A DNA stretch of 64,000 nt from Variimorphobacter saccharofermentans (GTDB taxonomy: Bacteria > Bacillota > Clostridia > Lachnospirales > Lachnospiraceae), in contig NZ_JACEGA010000001.1 of the NCBI RefSeq assembly GCF_014174405.1, positions 3,760,501 to 3,824,500 of the forward strand. The letters are read 5' to 3'. The translations under genes and the position numbers were made by a program. This document shows positions 42,785 through 51,201 of this stretch, piece after piece; positions within the stretch are counted from its first letter, which is position 1, and the number at the start of each line of letters is the position of its first letter. The notes below the pieces were generated by a model that was given only the letters and a program-made list of their open reading frames with translations, was not told the origin of the DNA and made no database searches.

Positions 42785-44197
42785 TCATTCAATCGTTTGA
42801 TTCTTCAGCAGGGTGCTTATGAGTTCTGCCCGACTACCTACATCATATTTTGAAAAAATGTTCCTTGCATGTGTTTTTACAGTACTCTCACTGATAAACA
42901 AAGCCCCGGCAATTTCCCGGTTGGATTTGCCTGAAAGGATTAGCTGCAATACCTCCTGCTCCCGGACAGTCAGCGGATCAAGAGTTTTAGTTTGACGAAC
43001 AATGTCCGTTTGCTGTGACTGGCTCATATTGTCATAAGCAGCAAGATAAGCATGGCTTTTCAGCAGTAAAACAAGCTGGTTGTTCAACGGCGGTAGCATA
43101 ACCAGCGTAACGCACACCACTGTCAGGGCAATCACCGCCACCTCCGCACCGGGAAGCCCCATAGATGTCACAGCCATCCCCAAGACTCCTCCGCAAAGGA
43201 TGCCGAATACATTGGCGGAAAGCCCAATGCCAAAGGTTTGTGCGGGATTGTCGCTATAATCCAGCATTTCTCCAAGGATGCTCCACCAAAACAGATCAAA
43301 AATACCGCAAGCACCGAGCATCAGCGTATCCACAGTCAAATAGTCGGAGGTATTTCGCCCTAACAACATAAAGCTGATGAACGCTCCTATTATCATTGCC
43401 ATTCCAATATACAAAATTCTGGAACGCTTTGCTTTCATAGGTAAGTTGCGCATAATAACAAGCGCTACGATATAAGGCACGGCCCAATACCAGCTTACCA
43501 ATCCCGTCAGATGCTCAAAAGCAGGATTGATGACCTGATACATCAGTCCAGAATTAATTGTGATGATAAAGACAAAAAAACACAGCAATATCAGTTGGTT
43601 TTTAATGCCGCCTTGCGTCTTGTTTTTAAATGTTTTGTTCTGCTCATTCTCCTGCCCCAACGGCAGCATCCAGATGAAGGCTATACCGATTACAAGACAA
43701 AGCATCGAGAGGCTTAGCCCGATAAACGGCGACCGGTTCATGGCAAACACGTTGACTGCAATCATCAGCAGATTGGAATAAATCAGAACATCGGCGCAGG
43801 ATTTAATGCGCTCGTTCTTGGGCGTAAAGGCCCTGAGAAAAAATCCCCATGCCGCCACTGCGCAGCCACTAAAGTATCCGCTGACAATCAGTCCGCTCAA
43901 CCATAGAGAGGAGGGAGCAAAAAAGAAGGGAACAGAAGCGGCTAAGCATAAGCCCATGCCGCCGAGCATCATGCTTCTGGCGGTCGCTTGTGATTTGACA
44001 AACAGACCGCAGGTAAAAAGCCCCGCAAAATGTGCGATAATTGCAGCCAGTATGTAACGGTCGGCGTCTGTTCCACGCAAATCCAGCAGGCTGTATAGCA
44101 CCTGCCCCTCAAACTGAAACGACAGAATATAGGCAAAGAGAAATGAAAATCCGGCAACAGAAAACCTGCGGGCGTTTATTGGTTTATGGCCGTTCAT
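42785..44197 (-). CDS. LuxR-type regulator with polytopic membrane N-terminal domain
   Basis: A 470-residue protein. The first 385 residues hold about twelve hydrophobic segments arranged like a major-facilitator transporter (for example GFSFLFAYILSFQFEGQVLY, GLMYQVINPAFEHLTGLVSW, FWWSILGEMLDYSDNPAQTF). The last 65 form a LuxR/GerE helix-turn-helix: LTVREQEVLQLILSGKSNRE, IAGALFISESTVKTHARNIF, SKYDVGSRAEL. Such MFS-like LuxR proteins occur in gut Actinobacteria and Firmicutes and are thought to sense a signal in the membrane while binding DNA inside. GAGGAGG precedes the ATG. It is transcribed towards the zinc-ribbon operon and separated from it by a terminator, so it is the natural candidate for its control. 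Confidence 0.9.
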   Translation of the reverse strand: MNGHKPINARRFSVAGFSFLFAYILSFQFEGQVLYSLLDLRGTDADRYILAAIIAHFAGLFTCGLFVKSQATARSMMLGGMGLCLAASVPFFFAPSSLWLSGLIVSGYFSGCAVAAWGFFLRAFTPKNERIKSCADVLIYSNLLMIAVNVFAMNRSPFIGLSLSMLCLVIGIAFIWMLPLGQENEQNKTFKNKTQGGIKNQLILLCFFVFIITINSGLMYQVINPAFEHLTGLVSWYWAVPYIVALVIMRNLPMKAKRSRILYIGMAMIIGAFISFMLLGRNTSDYLTVDTLMLGACGIFDLFWWSILGEMLDYSDNPAQTFGIGLSANVFGILCGGVLGMAVTSMGLPGAEVAVIALTVVCVTLVMLPPLNNQLVLLLKSHAYLAAYDNMSQSQQTDIVRQTKTLDPLTVREQEVLQLILSGKSNREIAGALFISESTVKTHARNIFSKYDVGSRAELISTLLKNQTIE

Positions 44198-44326
44198 GTG
44201 ATAACCTCCTCTCTTGATTCTTTCATTTTTCTATGCCGGTTCGCATTTCAAATCTCATTTTTTCATCTTTAGTTAACAGAACCTTTTTATATCGCCTGAA
44301 TTATGGTCCAGATTATTCCAAATAAC

Positions 44327-44460
44327 TCATTCACATTCGCCAGACATTTTGAGATAGTGCGATTTTTGGCTCAACGCTTCAAAAATCATCTCAAACACTT
44401 CTTTGTAAGCCGGTATGTCGTGGTCTGGTGCGTAGTTAATGCCGTCGCCGGTATTGGGCA
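44327..44460 (-). pseudogene. C-terminal fragment of an unidentified protein
   Basis: An open minus-strand frame with no start reads FLPNTGDGINYAPDHDIPAY, then KEVFEMIFEALSQKSHYLKM, then SGECE and a stop. The composition looks coding. Its upstream part collides with the plus-strand endolysin fragment near 44455, so two broken genes have been joined tail-in. I do not recognise the family. Confidence 0.45.
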
Positions 44461-45035
44461 AGAACCAGTATAATAACCATTGGAATCAGGATAAGCCGGA
44501 TGGGCGGCAGGTCTGTGTACATGCCTTTATTGGCAAACTGGCGGATGGCAGTATCGCAACATACCAAACCCTCCCGTGGAATCATCGAGGTTGGCATGGT
44601 GGCTCCGGTTCAAAAGGCTCAGTCAACGATACTCATATCAGTTTTGAAATTTGTGAAGATGGACTGACCGATGCCGCCTACTTCAATGCTGTGTATAAAG
44701 AAGCAACTGAATTATGCGCCTATCTTTGCAAAGAGTACAAGCTCGACCCAATGGCAGATGACGTGATCATTGGGCATTACGAAGGGCATAAGCGCGGTAT
44801 CGCCAGTAACCATGCCGACCCCGGGCACTGGTTTCCTAAACACGGGAAGTCAATGGATACTTTCCGTGCCGAAGTTAAAAAGTTGCTGTCAGCAATAGAA
44901 GCGCCTACCTCCACCGATCCAAAGAAACTGTACCGAGTTCAAGTCGGTGCATACTCTGTCAAAGCAAATGCTGACGCCATGCTTAAGAAAGTTAAGGCGG
45001 CAGGATTTAAGGATGCTTTCATTAAATATTCGTGA
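44439..45035 (+). pseudogene. N-acetylmuramoyl-L-alanine amidase (phage-type endolysin) with SPOR domain, 5'-truncated
   Basis: A 198-residue frame that enters an Amidase_2 domain past its N-terminus: VHAFIGKLADGSIATYQTLP, WNHRGWHGG (zinc His region), THISFEICEDGL (catalytic Glu), GHYEGHKRGIASNHADPGHW (zinc His/Asp, substrate loop) and FPKHGKSMDTFR. A SPOR domain follows (YRVQVGAYSVKANADAMLKK). The usual first 35-50 residues with the first zinc His are missing, and the ATG at 44439 has no ribosome binding site, so the gene is broken at its 5' end. Such amidases lyse the host wall in prophages, which suggests an old prophage or element end beside the recombinase cassette. Confidence 0.8.
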
Positions 45036-45049
45036 TAACTATTATCATG

Positions 45050-45081
45050 CCCGCGGAGCATAAAAACTCTGCGGGCTTTTT
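45050..45081 (+). terminator. Intrinsic terminator after the endolysin fragment
   Basis: CCCGCGGAG pairs with CTCTGCGGG around CATAAAAA and is followed by CTTTTTTTATT. It lies 15 bases past the stop. Confidence 0.9.
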
Positions 45082-45140
45082 TTATTTATAGGTGTATAAA
45101 ACGCTCCACTTTTCTCCGTATAGCGAGGAGGTGGTTTCTC

Positions 45141-45380
45141 GTGTTCAATGAACAGAAACTTGAGTTAATGCGTTGCCCTATTGGCGAAGGGCAGAAAATC
45201 GATGGTGAAGTGAACTCTACTCCGCATGAGCAAATGCAGCGCGAAGTTGATTATGTGAGAGCGCAGCAAATACTCACTTCTATGCTTGAGAAAGATTTAA
45301 TTACCTTGTCGGAATTCAACAAGATAACCGAATTAAATCGCAAAACTTTCTCGCCGCTATTAGCCGAGATTATGCCTTGA
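45141..45380 (+). CDS. Small SHOCT-like protein at the head of the recombinase cassette
   Basis: A 79-residue protein starting at a GTG after GAGGAGGTGG. The central part HEQMQREVDYVRAQQILTSM followed by LEKDLITLSEFNKI is a SHOCT-type short helical motif, and the tail NRKTFSPLLAEIMP is characteristic of small proteins found immediately before serine recombinases on clostridial elements. Its role is unknown; it might assist excision, being of a size like recombination directionality factors, but that is speculation. It stands 60 bases before the first recombinase gene on the same strand. Confidence 0.7.
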   Translation: MFNEQKLELMRCPIGEGQKIDGEVNSTPHEQMQREVDYVRAQQILTSMLEKDLITLSEFNKITELNRKTFSPLLAEIMP

Positions 45381-45440
45381 AATCGTTGATATAACTTCGT
45401 TTCAGAGGTAATATGTCACACTGACTAAGGAGGTGAGAAT

Positions 45441-47003
45441 TTGAAAAAGGTAACGAAAATTGCTCAAAACACGGCCAATTTAACCGAACAGACTAAGTTG
45501 CGGGTTGCGGCCTACTGCCGTGTATCTACCGACAGCGATGAACAGCTCGAAAGTCTGGATACTCAAATAAAGCATTATAAATCCTACGTCAATGCAAATC
45601 CTGAGTGGGAATTCGCCGGGCTCTATTATGATGAGGGCATCTCCGGAACAAAAAAGGAAAAGCGGCCTGAATTGCTTCGAATGATTGCAGACTGTGAAGA
45701 CAGAAAAATAGACCTCATTGTAACGAAGTCTATCAGCAGATTTGCTCGAAATACAACCGATTGTCTTGAACTGGTTAGAAAACTGCTTAACCTCGGCATT
45801 TTTATTTATTTCGAGAAAGAGAACATCAACACAGGGTCAATGGAAAGCGAACTCATGCTGTCAATCCTAAGTGGACTGGCTGAAAGTGAATCGGTTTCCA
45901 TCGCTGAAAATAACAAGTGGTCGATACAGCGTCGCTTTCAAAATGGCACGTACAAGATATCCTATCCGCCATATGGCTACAATAACGTAGATGGGGAGAT
46001 GGTCGTTAACGAGCAACAAGCAGAAATTGTGCGCTATATTTTCGCTTCAATTCTATCCGGTAAAAGCACTCACAAAATTGCCGCCGAGTTAAACAACCGA
46101 AAAGTATCCACTAAAAAAGGCGGTCGCTGGACAGCAACAACAATCCGTGGAATGGTTGGGAACGAAAAATATACAGGTGATGTAATTTTTCAAAAAACCT
46201 ATACCGATGTCCATTTTAATCGGCATAACAACAGGGGTGAGAAGGATCAGTATCTGATCAAAAACCATCATGAGGCGATTATCAGTCATGAAGATTATGA
46301 AGCTGCTCAGGATATTATCGAACAGCGTGGCAAGGAAAAAGGCTTAGAAAGGCAACATAAAAAATATCAAAACCGCTATCCATTTTCGGGTAGTATCATC
46401 TGCGGTCAGTGCGGAGGTACATTTAAGCGCAGAATCCATTCAAGCGGCAGGCATAGAATTGCTTGGTGCTGCTCCATTCATATCGAAGACATCAAAAAAT
46501 GCTCCATGAAATATGTGCCAGAGTCAGATTTTGAATATGCGTTTGTTACCATGATGAACAAATTTATTTTCGGTCATGAATTCGTCCTCAAACCTTTACT
46601 TATCAGCCTGCGTGGGTTGAATTCAGATGAAACTATGGGAAACATTCAGGCACTTGACCGAAAACTTGAAGAAAACGCAGAACAGAGAAATGTACTGGTT
46701 GGGCTGATGACCAAAGGTTATCTTGAGCCTGCCGTTTACAATAAGAGCAATAATGAACTGTTGCAAGAGGCAGAACGACTACGCCGTCAAAAGGAATCCA
46801 TAACCCGATTCTTAAATAACGATTTCCAAAACTTAAGTGAGGTCAGTGCCCTATTGCAATATGCCACCAAGGCATCGATAATGAAGGGCTTTGACGGTGA
46901 TATTTTTAAACGCTTTGTGGAGCGGGTTGTTGTGTATTCCCGAGCAGAGATTGGATTTGAGCTAAAATGCGGCATTACACTGAAAGAAAGGTTGGTGAGA
47001 TAA
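45441..47003 (+). CDS. Large serine recombinase (first of cassette)
   Basis: A 520-residue recombinase that starts at TTG after AAGGAGGTG. The catalytic domain has [20 protein letters not shown] (nucleophile Ser in the R-V-S motif), [36 protein letters not shown] and the long E-helix. The Recombinase domain follows (PYGYNNVDGEMVVNEQQAEI, TTIRGMVGNEKYTGDVIFQK), then a zinc-ribbon domain (CGQCGGTFKRR...WCCSIHIEDIKKC) and a C-terminal coiled coil. Such enzymes perform site-specific integration and excision. The stop abuts the next ATG, so expression is coupled. All catalytic residues are visible. Confidence 0.95.
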   Translation: MKKVTKIAQNTANLTEQTKLRVAAYCRVSTDSDEQLESLDTQIKHYKSYVNANPEWEFAGLYYDEGISGTKKEKRPELLRMIADCEDRKIDLIVTKSISRFARNTTDCLELVRKLLNLGIFIYFEKENINTGSMESELMLSILSGLAESESVSIAENNKWSIQRRFQNGTYKISYPPYGYNNVDGEMVVNEQQAEIVRYIFASILSGKSTHKIAAELNNRKVSTKKGGRWTATTIRGMVGNEKYTGDVIFQKTYTDVHFNRHNNRGEKDQYLIKNHHEAIISHEDYEAAQDIIEQRGKEKGLERQHKKYQNRYPFSGSIICGQCGGTFKRRIHSSGRHRIAWCCSIHIEDIKKCSMKYVPESDFEYAFVTMMNKFIFGHEFVLKPLLISLRGLNSDETMGNIQALDRKLEENAEQRNVLVGLMTKGYLEPAVYNKSNNELLQEAERLRRQKESITRFLNNDFQNLSEVSALLQYATKASIMKGFDGDIFKRFVERVVVYSRAEIGFELKCGITLKERLVR

Positions 47004-47435
47004 ATGAGCCATATACCATTTGGCTACCGTATTGAAAACGGAAAAGCCGTAATTGATAAAGAGGCTGCAGAACAGATAAAAATATTGTTCCAATCTTACC
47101 TGAGCGGCGATTCCTTGGCGACAGCAGCTAAGAAAGCTGGTATTGAAGGTTTCCATTCCGGTATCGGCAGGATGCTACGAAATACCCGATACCTCGGTGA
47201 TGAGTTTTATCCGGCTATAATTGACAAAGACACTTTCAACACTGCCGAAGCAGAACGAATTATGCGGGCGGATAGACTCGGTCGTACCAAAAAGTTTAAA
47301 CAAGAAAGAGAGGTCGTCTATCCTACCACCTTCCGCATGAAAGAAGGAACAGAGGAATTCGACGACCCCTTCGAGCGAGCGGAATACTCCTATAGTTTAA
47401 TTGAAACGGAGGTGAACAAGAATGGCAGTCAGTAA
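47004..47435 (+). CDS. Stand-alone Recombinase-domain protein (non-catalytic partner)
   Basis: A 143-residue protein consisting only of the DNA-binding Recombinase domain: [60 protein letters not shown] and [14 protein letters not shown]. The serine catalytic domain and the zinc ribbon are absent. It lies between two full recombinases; its ATG directly follows the first stop, and its 3' end overlaps the second recombinase gene by 14 bases. In similar clostridial cassettes the middle protein is retained, which suggests a needed accessory role in DNA recognition; that is inference. Confidence 0.85.
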   Translation: MSHIPFGYRIENGKAVIDKEAAEQIKILFQSYLSGDSLATAAKKAGIEGFHSGIGRMLRNTRYLGDEFYPAIIDKDTFNTAEAERIMRADRLGRTKKFKQEREVVYPTTFRMKEGTEEFDDPFERAEYSYSLIETEVNKNGSQ

Positions 47436-48990
47436 AAATGTCACCGTGATACCGGCAAGGAAGCATACTCGCAAGAGCAAGGACGAGGAAAAACCGAAGC
47501 TGCGCGTTGCTGCTTACTGCCGTGTTTCCACAGACAGCGATGAGCAGGCTACCAGTTATGACACGCAGATTGAACACTATACCACCTACATACAAGGTCA
47601 CCCCGACTGGGTACTGGCGGGGATTTTTGCGGACGACGGTATCTCCGGTACCAATACTAAGAAACGCGAAGAATTTAACCGCATGATTGACGAGTGTATG
47701 GCAGGTAATATCGATATGATCATTACAAAATCCATCAGCCGATTTGCCCGAAACACACTGGACTGTTTGAAATATATCCGTCAGCTTAAGGAGAAAAACA
47801 TTCCCGTTTACTTCGAGAAGGAAAATATAAACACCATGGATTCCAAGGGCGAAGTTCTGCTCACAATTATGGCATCCCTTGCCCAACAGGAAAGCCAGTC
47901 ATTGAGCCAAAACGTAAAGCTGGGTCTGCAGTATCGTTATCAGCAAGGTGAAATTCAAGTCAACTGCGCTCGGTTCCTCGGTTACACCAAGGATGAGAAT
48001 AAGCGTCTTGTGGTTGTACCCGAAGAAGCCGAAATCGTAAAGCGCATTTATCGAGAATACCTTGAGGGTGCAAGTATGCTGAAGATTGCCCGGGGGTTAG
48101 AGGCCGACGGTATCTTAAACGGAGCAGGTAATGAGCGCTGGCACACCAGTAACATTAACAACATTCTACGAAACGAAAAGTACATCGGAGATGCGCTCTT
48201 GCAGAAAACCTATACGGTTAATTTTCTTACAAAGAAGCGGGTCAAGAACAACGGTATCGTTCCGCAGTACTATGTAGAGAACAGCCATGAAGCCATCATC
48301 CCGCGTGAAGTTTTCATGCAGGTGCAGGAGGAGCTTATTCGCCGCCGTATTGTGCACACAAGCCCGAACGGAAAGACCAGAACTTTCAGCAGCAACCACG
48401 TGTTTGCTCAAATAATCATCTGCGGCAAATGCGGTGAGGTTTTTCGCAGGGTACATTGGAACAACAGAGGTAAGAAGTCTATCGTCTGGCGCTGTGTCAG
48501 CCGATTAGAAAACACAGGCCTATTCTGCGACGCCCGCACGGTACTGGAAAGTACCATCGAGCAAGTGCTGGTCACCGCCATCAATCAGACGCTCTGCGAC
48601 AAAGACTCTTTTCTCACTACTCTACGGGACAACATCGCCACCGTTATAAGCCGTGAAAGCGACAAGGCTTTGGCGGATATCGATAAGCGGTTGGAAGAGC
48701 TGCAAACGGAACTTTTGAAGCTGGCTACCTCCAATGCCGATTATGATAAAGTCGGCGACGAGATCCACCGCCTGCGTGACCAGAAGCAGAATCTACTGCT
48801 TGAAAACGCCAACCGTGATGAACTCAAAAAGCGGATTGCTGATATGAGCACATTCCTAAAGAAGCAGTCCACCGCCCTCGCCGAATACGACAAGCAGCTT
48901 GTTCGGAGGTTGATTGATAAGGTCACGGTCTTCGAGGATAAATTCACCGTGGAATTCAAGTCCGGCGTGACGGTGGATGTGGATGAATAG
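47422..48990 (+). CDS. Large serine recombinase (third gene of cassette)
   Basis: A 522-residue recombinase with catalytic motifs [60 protein letters not shown] and [15 protein letters not shown]. The Recombinase domain ([40 protein letters not shown]) is followed by a zinc ribbon ([13 protein letters not shown]...WRCVSRL...CDARTV) and a leucine-rich coiled coil ([20 protein letters not shown]). It is clearly homologous to the first recombinase but diverged, so the pair may act as a heteromer. GGAGG lies in the overlap with the preceding gene. A hairpin terminator closes the cassette at 49003. Confidence 0.95.
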   Translation: MAVSKNVTVIPARKHTRKSKDEEKPKLRVAAYCRVSTDSDEQATSYDTQIEHYTTYIQGHPDWVLAGIFADDGISGTNTKKREEFNRMIDECMAGNIDMIITKSISRFARNTLDCLKYIRQLKEKNIPVYFEKENINTMDSKGEVLLTIMASLAQQESQSLSQNVKLGLQYRYQQGEIQVNCARFLGYTKDENKRLVVVPEEAEIVKRIYREYLEGASMLKIARGLEADGILNGAGNERWHTSNINNILRNEKYIGDALLQKTYTVNFLTKKRVKNNGIVPQYYVENSHEAIIPREVFMQVQEELIRRRIVHTSPNGKTRTFSSNHVFAQIIICGKCGEVFRRVHWNNRGKKSIVWRCVSRLENTGLFCDARTVLESTIEQVLVTAINQTLCDKDSFLTTLRDNIATVISRESDKALADIDKRLEELQTELLKLATSNADYDKVGDEIHRLRDQKQNLLLENANRDELKKRIADMSTFLKKQSTALAEYDKQLVRRLIDKVTVFEDKFTVEFKSGVTVDVDE

Positions 48991-49002
48991 AGTAAAAACG
49001 AG

Positions 49003-49036
49003 CAAGGCACTCTATGAAACATAGAGTGCCTTGCTC
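49003..49036. terminator. Bidirectional hairpin between the recombinase cassette and the redox operon
   Basis: CAAGGCACTCTATG pairs with CATAGAGTGCCTTG around AAA, 12 bases past the recombinase stop and followed by CTCTTATT. The two operons converge here. The 11-base arm sequence is the same as at 30069-30103. Confidence 0.75.
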
Positions 49037-49082
49037 TTATTAACATTGGATATCAATAAGTTATTTATTCTTTAACTCAGAT

Positions 49083-50063
49083 TTAATACTTAATAAATTT
49101 ATCCCCCGGAACGCCACAAATACTGCATTTTTCAGGCTGAAACTTCTCGATATTTCCACAGACAGGGCAAAGATAATAAAAGACTTCTTCTGTATTATCA
49201 AGGTTCTCCAGTGCATCCTTGTAAAGACCGGCATGAACCTCTTCCGCTTTCATAGCAAATGTAAATGACATAGCGGCAGCCTTATTACCTTCAGCTTCTG
49301 CTTGTTTTACGAAAGGAGGATACATTTCTTTATATTCATAGGTTTCGCCGTTAATCCCATCCTTCAAGTTATCTGCCGTTGAACCAATTTTTCCGGCCAC
49401 TTCAAAATGCTTTAGTGCGTGAATGGTTTCGGCGTCAGCTGCAGCTCTAAACAATTTCGCTGCATTGAGATTTCCGTCTTTTTCGGCTTTCTTGGCATAG
49501 GCTGTATACTTTCTGTTTGCTTCGGCTTCTCCAGTAAATGCAGCCATCAAATTTTTAAGTGTCTTATTTTCACTCATGTTTTTGTCCTCCTCGCTTTTAT
49601 TAAAAGCTTCTAATAATTTTTTAACAGTTTCTTTTGGGAAACCTTCCGGCTGTTTTTCTCCCAGAAGTGATTGTAAGAATTCCTGAGCGTTCTCGCTTTG
49701 TGGCAGCATATATCCCGCTTCACGGATAATATCCTCCGCCATAATATGATTAGATTTTTCGATGGCGACAGCCAGTTTCCCGGGAAGTCCCGCGACTATA
49801 TTCTCCTGTTCCGACTTGCTGCGCGTCAACGCTTTCAGCGCATCGATAACAGGCTGGGTTTTATTTTGCTGCTTCGGATACTCTTTCGGTACCATTGAAA
49901 TTGCTCCGGATGGGCAGGCATCCGCACAATCGCCGCAGCCGATGCACTTATCAACATCAATTATACTGTTTTCTGTATCGGTCGCCCCGGTAGGACAGAC
50001 ATAAAGACATAGACAGTCCTTTGTACACAAACGTATATTTCTTACTGCATATTTATCAGCCAT
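49083..50063 (-). CDS. Ferredoxin-rubrerythrin fusion (last gene of the redox operon)
   Basis: A 326-residue protein. The N-terminal 60 residues hold a 2[4Fe-4S]-type ferredoxin (CTKDCLCLYVCPTGA and CIGCGDCADACPSGAISMVP). A helical linker follows (65-160). From residue 163 a complete rubrerythrin starts, MSENKTLKNLMAAFTGEAEA, with the diiron ligands in E-x-x-N-R-x-Y, AETIHALKHF and AEEVHAGLY, and a final rubredoxin domain YLCPVCGNIEKF...CSICGVPG. Rubrerythrins reduce peroxide in anaerobes; the fused ferredoxin could feed electrons directly. GAGGAGG sits 8 bases before codon 163, so a separate rubrerythrin may also be made. It lies 2 bases after the rubredoxin gene. Confidence 0.9.
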   Translation of the reverse strand: MADKYAVRNIRLCTKDCLCLYVCPTGATDTENSIIDVDKCIGCGDCADACPSGAISMVPKEYPKQQNKTQPVIDALKALTRSKSEQENIVAGLPGKLAVAIEKSNHIMAEDIIREAGYMLPQSENAQEFLQSLLGEKQPEGFPKETVKKLLEAFNKSEEDKNMSENKTLKNLMAAFTGEAEANRKYTAYAKKAEKDGNLNAAKLFRAAADAETIHALKHFEVAGKIGSTADNLKDGINGETYEYKEMYPPFVKQAEAEGNKAAAMSFTFAMKAEEVHAGLYKDALENLDNTEEVFYYLCPVCGNIEKFQPEKCSICGVPGDKFIKY

Positions 50064-50065
50064 TT

Positions 50066-50737
50066 TTATTGCCTCCCCTCAATCTTTTCAAATTTCCAAT
50101 TAGGTACCTTGCAAACAGGGCAAACCTCCGGCAGCTTATCTCCTATGTACACAAAGCCGCAGATAGTACAGACATAAACGCCTGTATTCTCCAACATTGC
50201 GTCGCCTTCTTTTTGATATCTACTTATAATAGATTTCAAAATCCGAGTTACCTTCTCGCTCCAGACAAGAGCACGGAGCGCACCTCTATCCTTTGCATCA
50301 GTTGCCACGGCATTGGCATTTGGGAAGCTCTGCTTAAGGTCCTTTTCAATAAGGTCAAGTAGCTTACTGAAATGCGGGTCTTCGGTCGGTGCTGATACCG
50401 ATTTAAAATAACCAGCCAGTTCATTAAATAGAGTTGCTTCTTCGGGCTTGTACTGTTTTTCACACCCACGTGCAAGATTCGTGCAAAGTGCACTAACTTC
50501 TAAGGGGGACATCTCCTTCATATCTACAGGTGACTCAATTACAGATATCGGCTCCTTTTTCGGGGTCATATCTGATTCTCCCTGTTTCTCAAATTCGGAT
50601 TTTGTCGCACCACATAGCGGACAGACCCAATCCTCAGGTAGGTCTTTCCACCTTGTACCCGCAGCAATGCCTGCATCGGGAATGCCTTTTGCTTCGTCGT
50701 AGACAAATCCACATACGGAACATATGTATTTTGCCAT
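50066..50737 (-). CDS. Double rubredoxin-domain protein with helical middle
   Basis: A 223-residue protein. Residues 1-52 form a standard rubredoxin ([35 protein letters not shown]) with two CxxC knuckles. A helical middle of about 110 residues ([40 protein letters not shown]) is of the type found in rubrerythrin-associated proteins. The C-terminal 38 residues are a short rubredoxin-like ribbon ([20 protein letters not shown] then [13 protein letters not shown]). It probably carries electrons to the rubrerythrin encoded next. AGGAGG precedes the ATG. The 103-base gap to the upstream NifX-like gene contains an inverted repeat. Confidence 0.88.
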   Translation of the reverse strand: MAKYICSVCGFVYDEAKGIPDAGIAAGTRWKDLPEDWVCPLCGATKSEFEKQGESDMTPKKEPISVIESPVDMKEMSPLEVSALCTNLARGCEKQYKPEEATLFNELAGYFKSVSAPTEDPHFSKLLDLIEKDLKQSFPNANAVATDAKDRGALRALVWSEKVTRILKSIISRYQKEGDAMLENTGVYVCTICGFVYIGDKLPEVCPVCKVPNWKFEKIEGRQ

Positions 50738-50773
50738 TTCATTACCTCCTCACTTGTTTTGTTCTATATTCAC

Positions 50774-50799
50774 AAGGCATATTTATTAAATGCCTTGCC
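50774..50799. repeat. Inverted repeat between the NifX-like and rubredoxin genes
   Basis: CAAGGCAT and ATGCCTTG are separated by 9-10 AT bases. No U-tract follows, so it is more likely an RNA-processing or partial-termination hairpin, or an operator, inside the operon's largest gap. Confidence 0.45.
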
Positions 50800-50840
50800 A
50801 ATATACATTATCATTGTTTGGAAAAAGCAAATGTGCTATT

Positions 50841-51200
50841 TTATTCGCCGCACTCATCGTGATGCTGATGCTCGTGGCAGACGGAACCTGTTGTCTTAAG
50901 CTCACCCTTCAGATAATTTTCTACAGCAGTTTTCGCGTTACCAGAAGCTCCTACAACAACTTCAACGTTCCTTTCATTAAAAATCTCAACCGCACCTCCG
51001 CCCATACCACCGCTGATGATGACATTTACACCGCAATCGGCAAGAAAGTTAGGTAAGAATCCAGGCCTATGCCCGGGGTTAGCAACGGTTTCGCTTTTGA
51101 TGATTTGATTATTTTCAGTATCAAAAATCATGAAACCTTCGCAATGTCCAAAGTGCTCAGTCACCATTCCATTTTCGCTTGCTACTGCAATTTTCAGCAT
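50841..51200 (-). CDS. NifX/NifB-like Fe-Mo cofactor-binding-domain protein
   Basis: A 119-residue protein with the dinitrogenase iron-molybdenum cofactor fold: MLKIAVASENGMVTEHFGHC, FMIFDTENNQIIKSETVANP, FLADCGVNVIISGGMGGGAV and EIFNERNVEVVVGASGNAKT. A His/Glu/Cys-rich tail (VCHEHQHHDECGE) may bind metal. Outside nitrogen fixation such proteins accompany Mrp-type ATPases and DUF134 regulators in anaerobes; their role, perhaps in Fe-S or metal cluster carriage, is not established. The stop of the Mrp gene lies one base before this gene's ribosome binding context, so they are coupled. No nitrogenase gene is near. Confidence 0.88.
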   Translation of the reverse strand: MLKIAVASENGMVTEHFGHCEGFMIFDTENNQIIKSETVANPGHRPGFLPNFLADCGVNVIISGGMGGGAVEIFNERNVEVVVGASGNAKTAVENYLKGELKTTGSVCHEHQHHDECGE

Positions 51201-51201
51201 T

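Noticed and set aside
47323..47886. 187-residue minus-strand frame
   Set aside because: Antisense to the conserved catalytic domain of the third-gene recombinase.
44198..49036. tRNA gene as an integration site for the recombinase cassette
   Set aside because: I saw no tRNA-like cloverleaf or CCA-type 3' end near either side.
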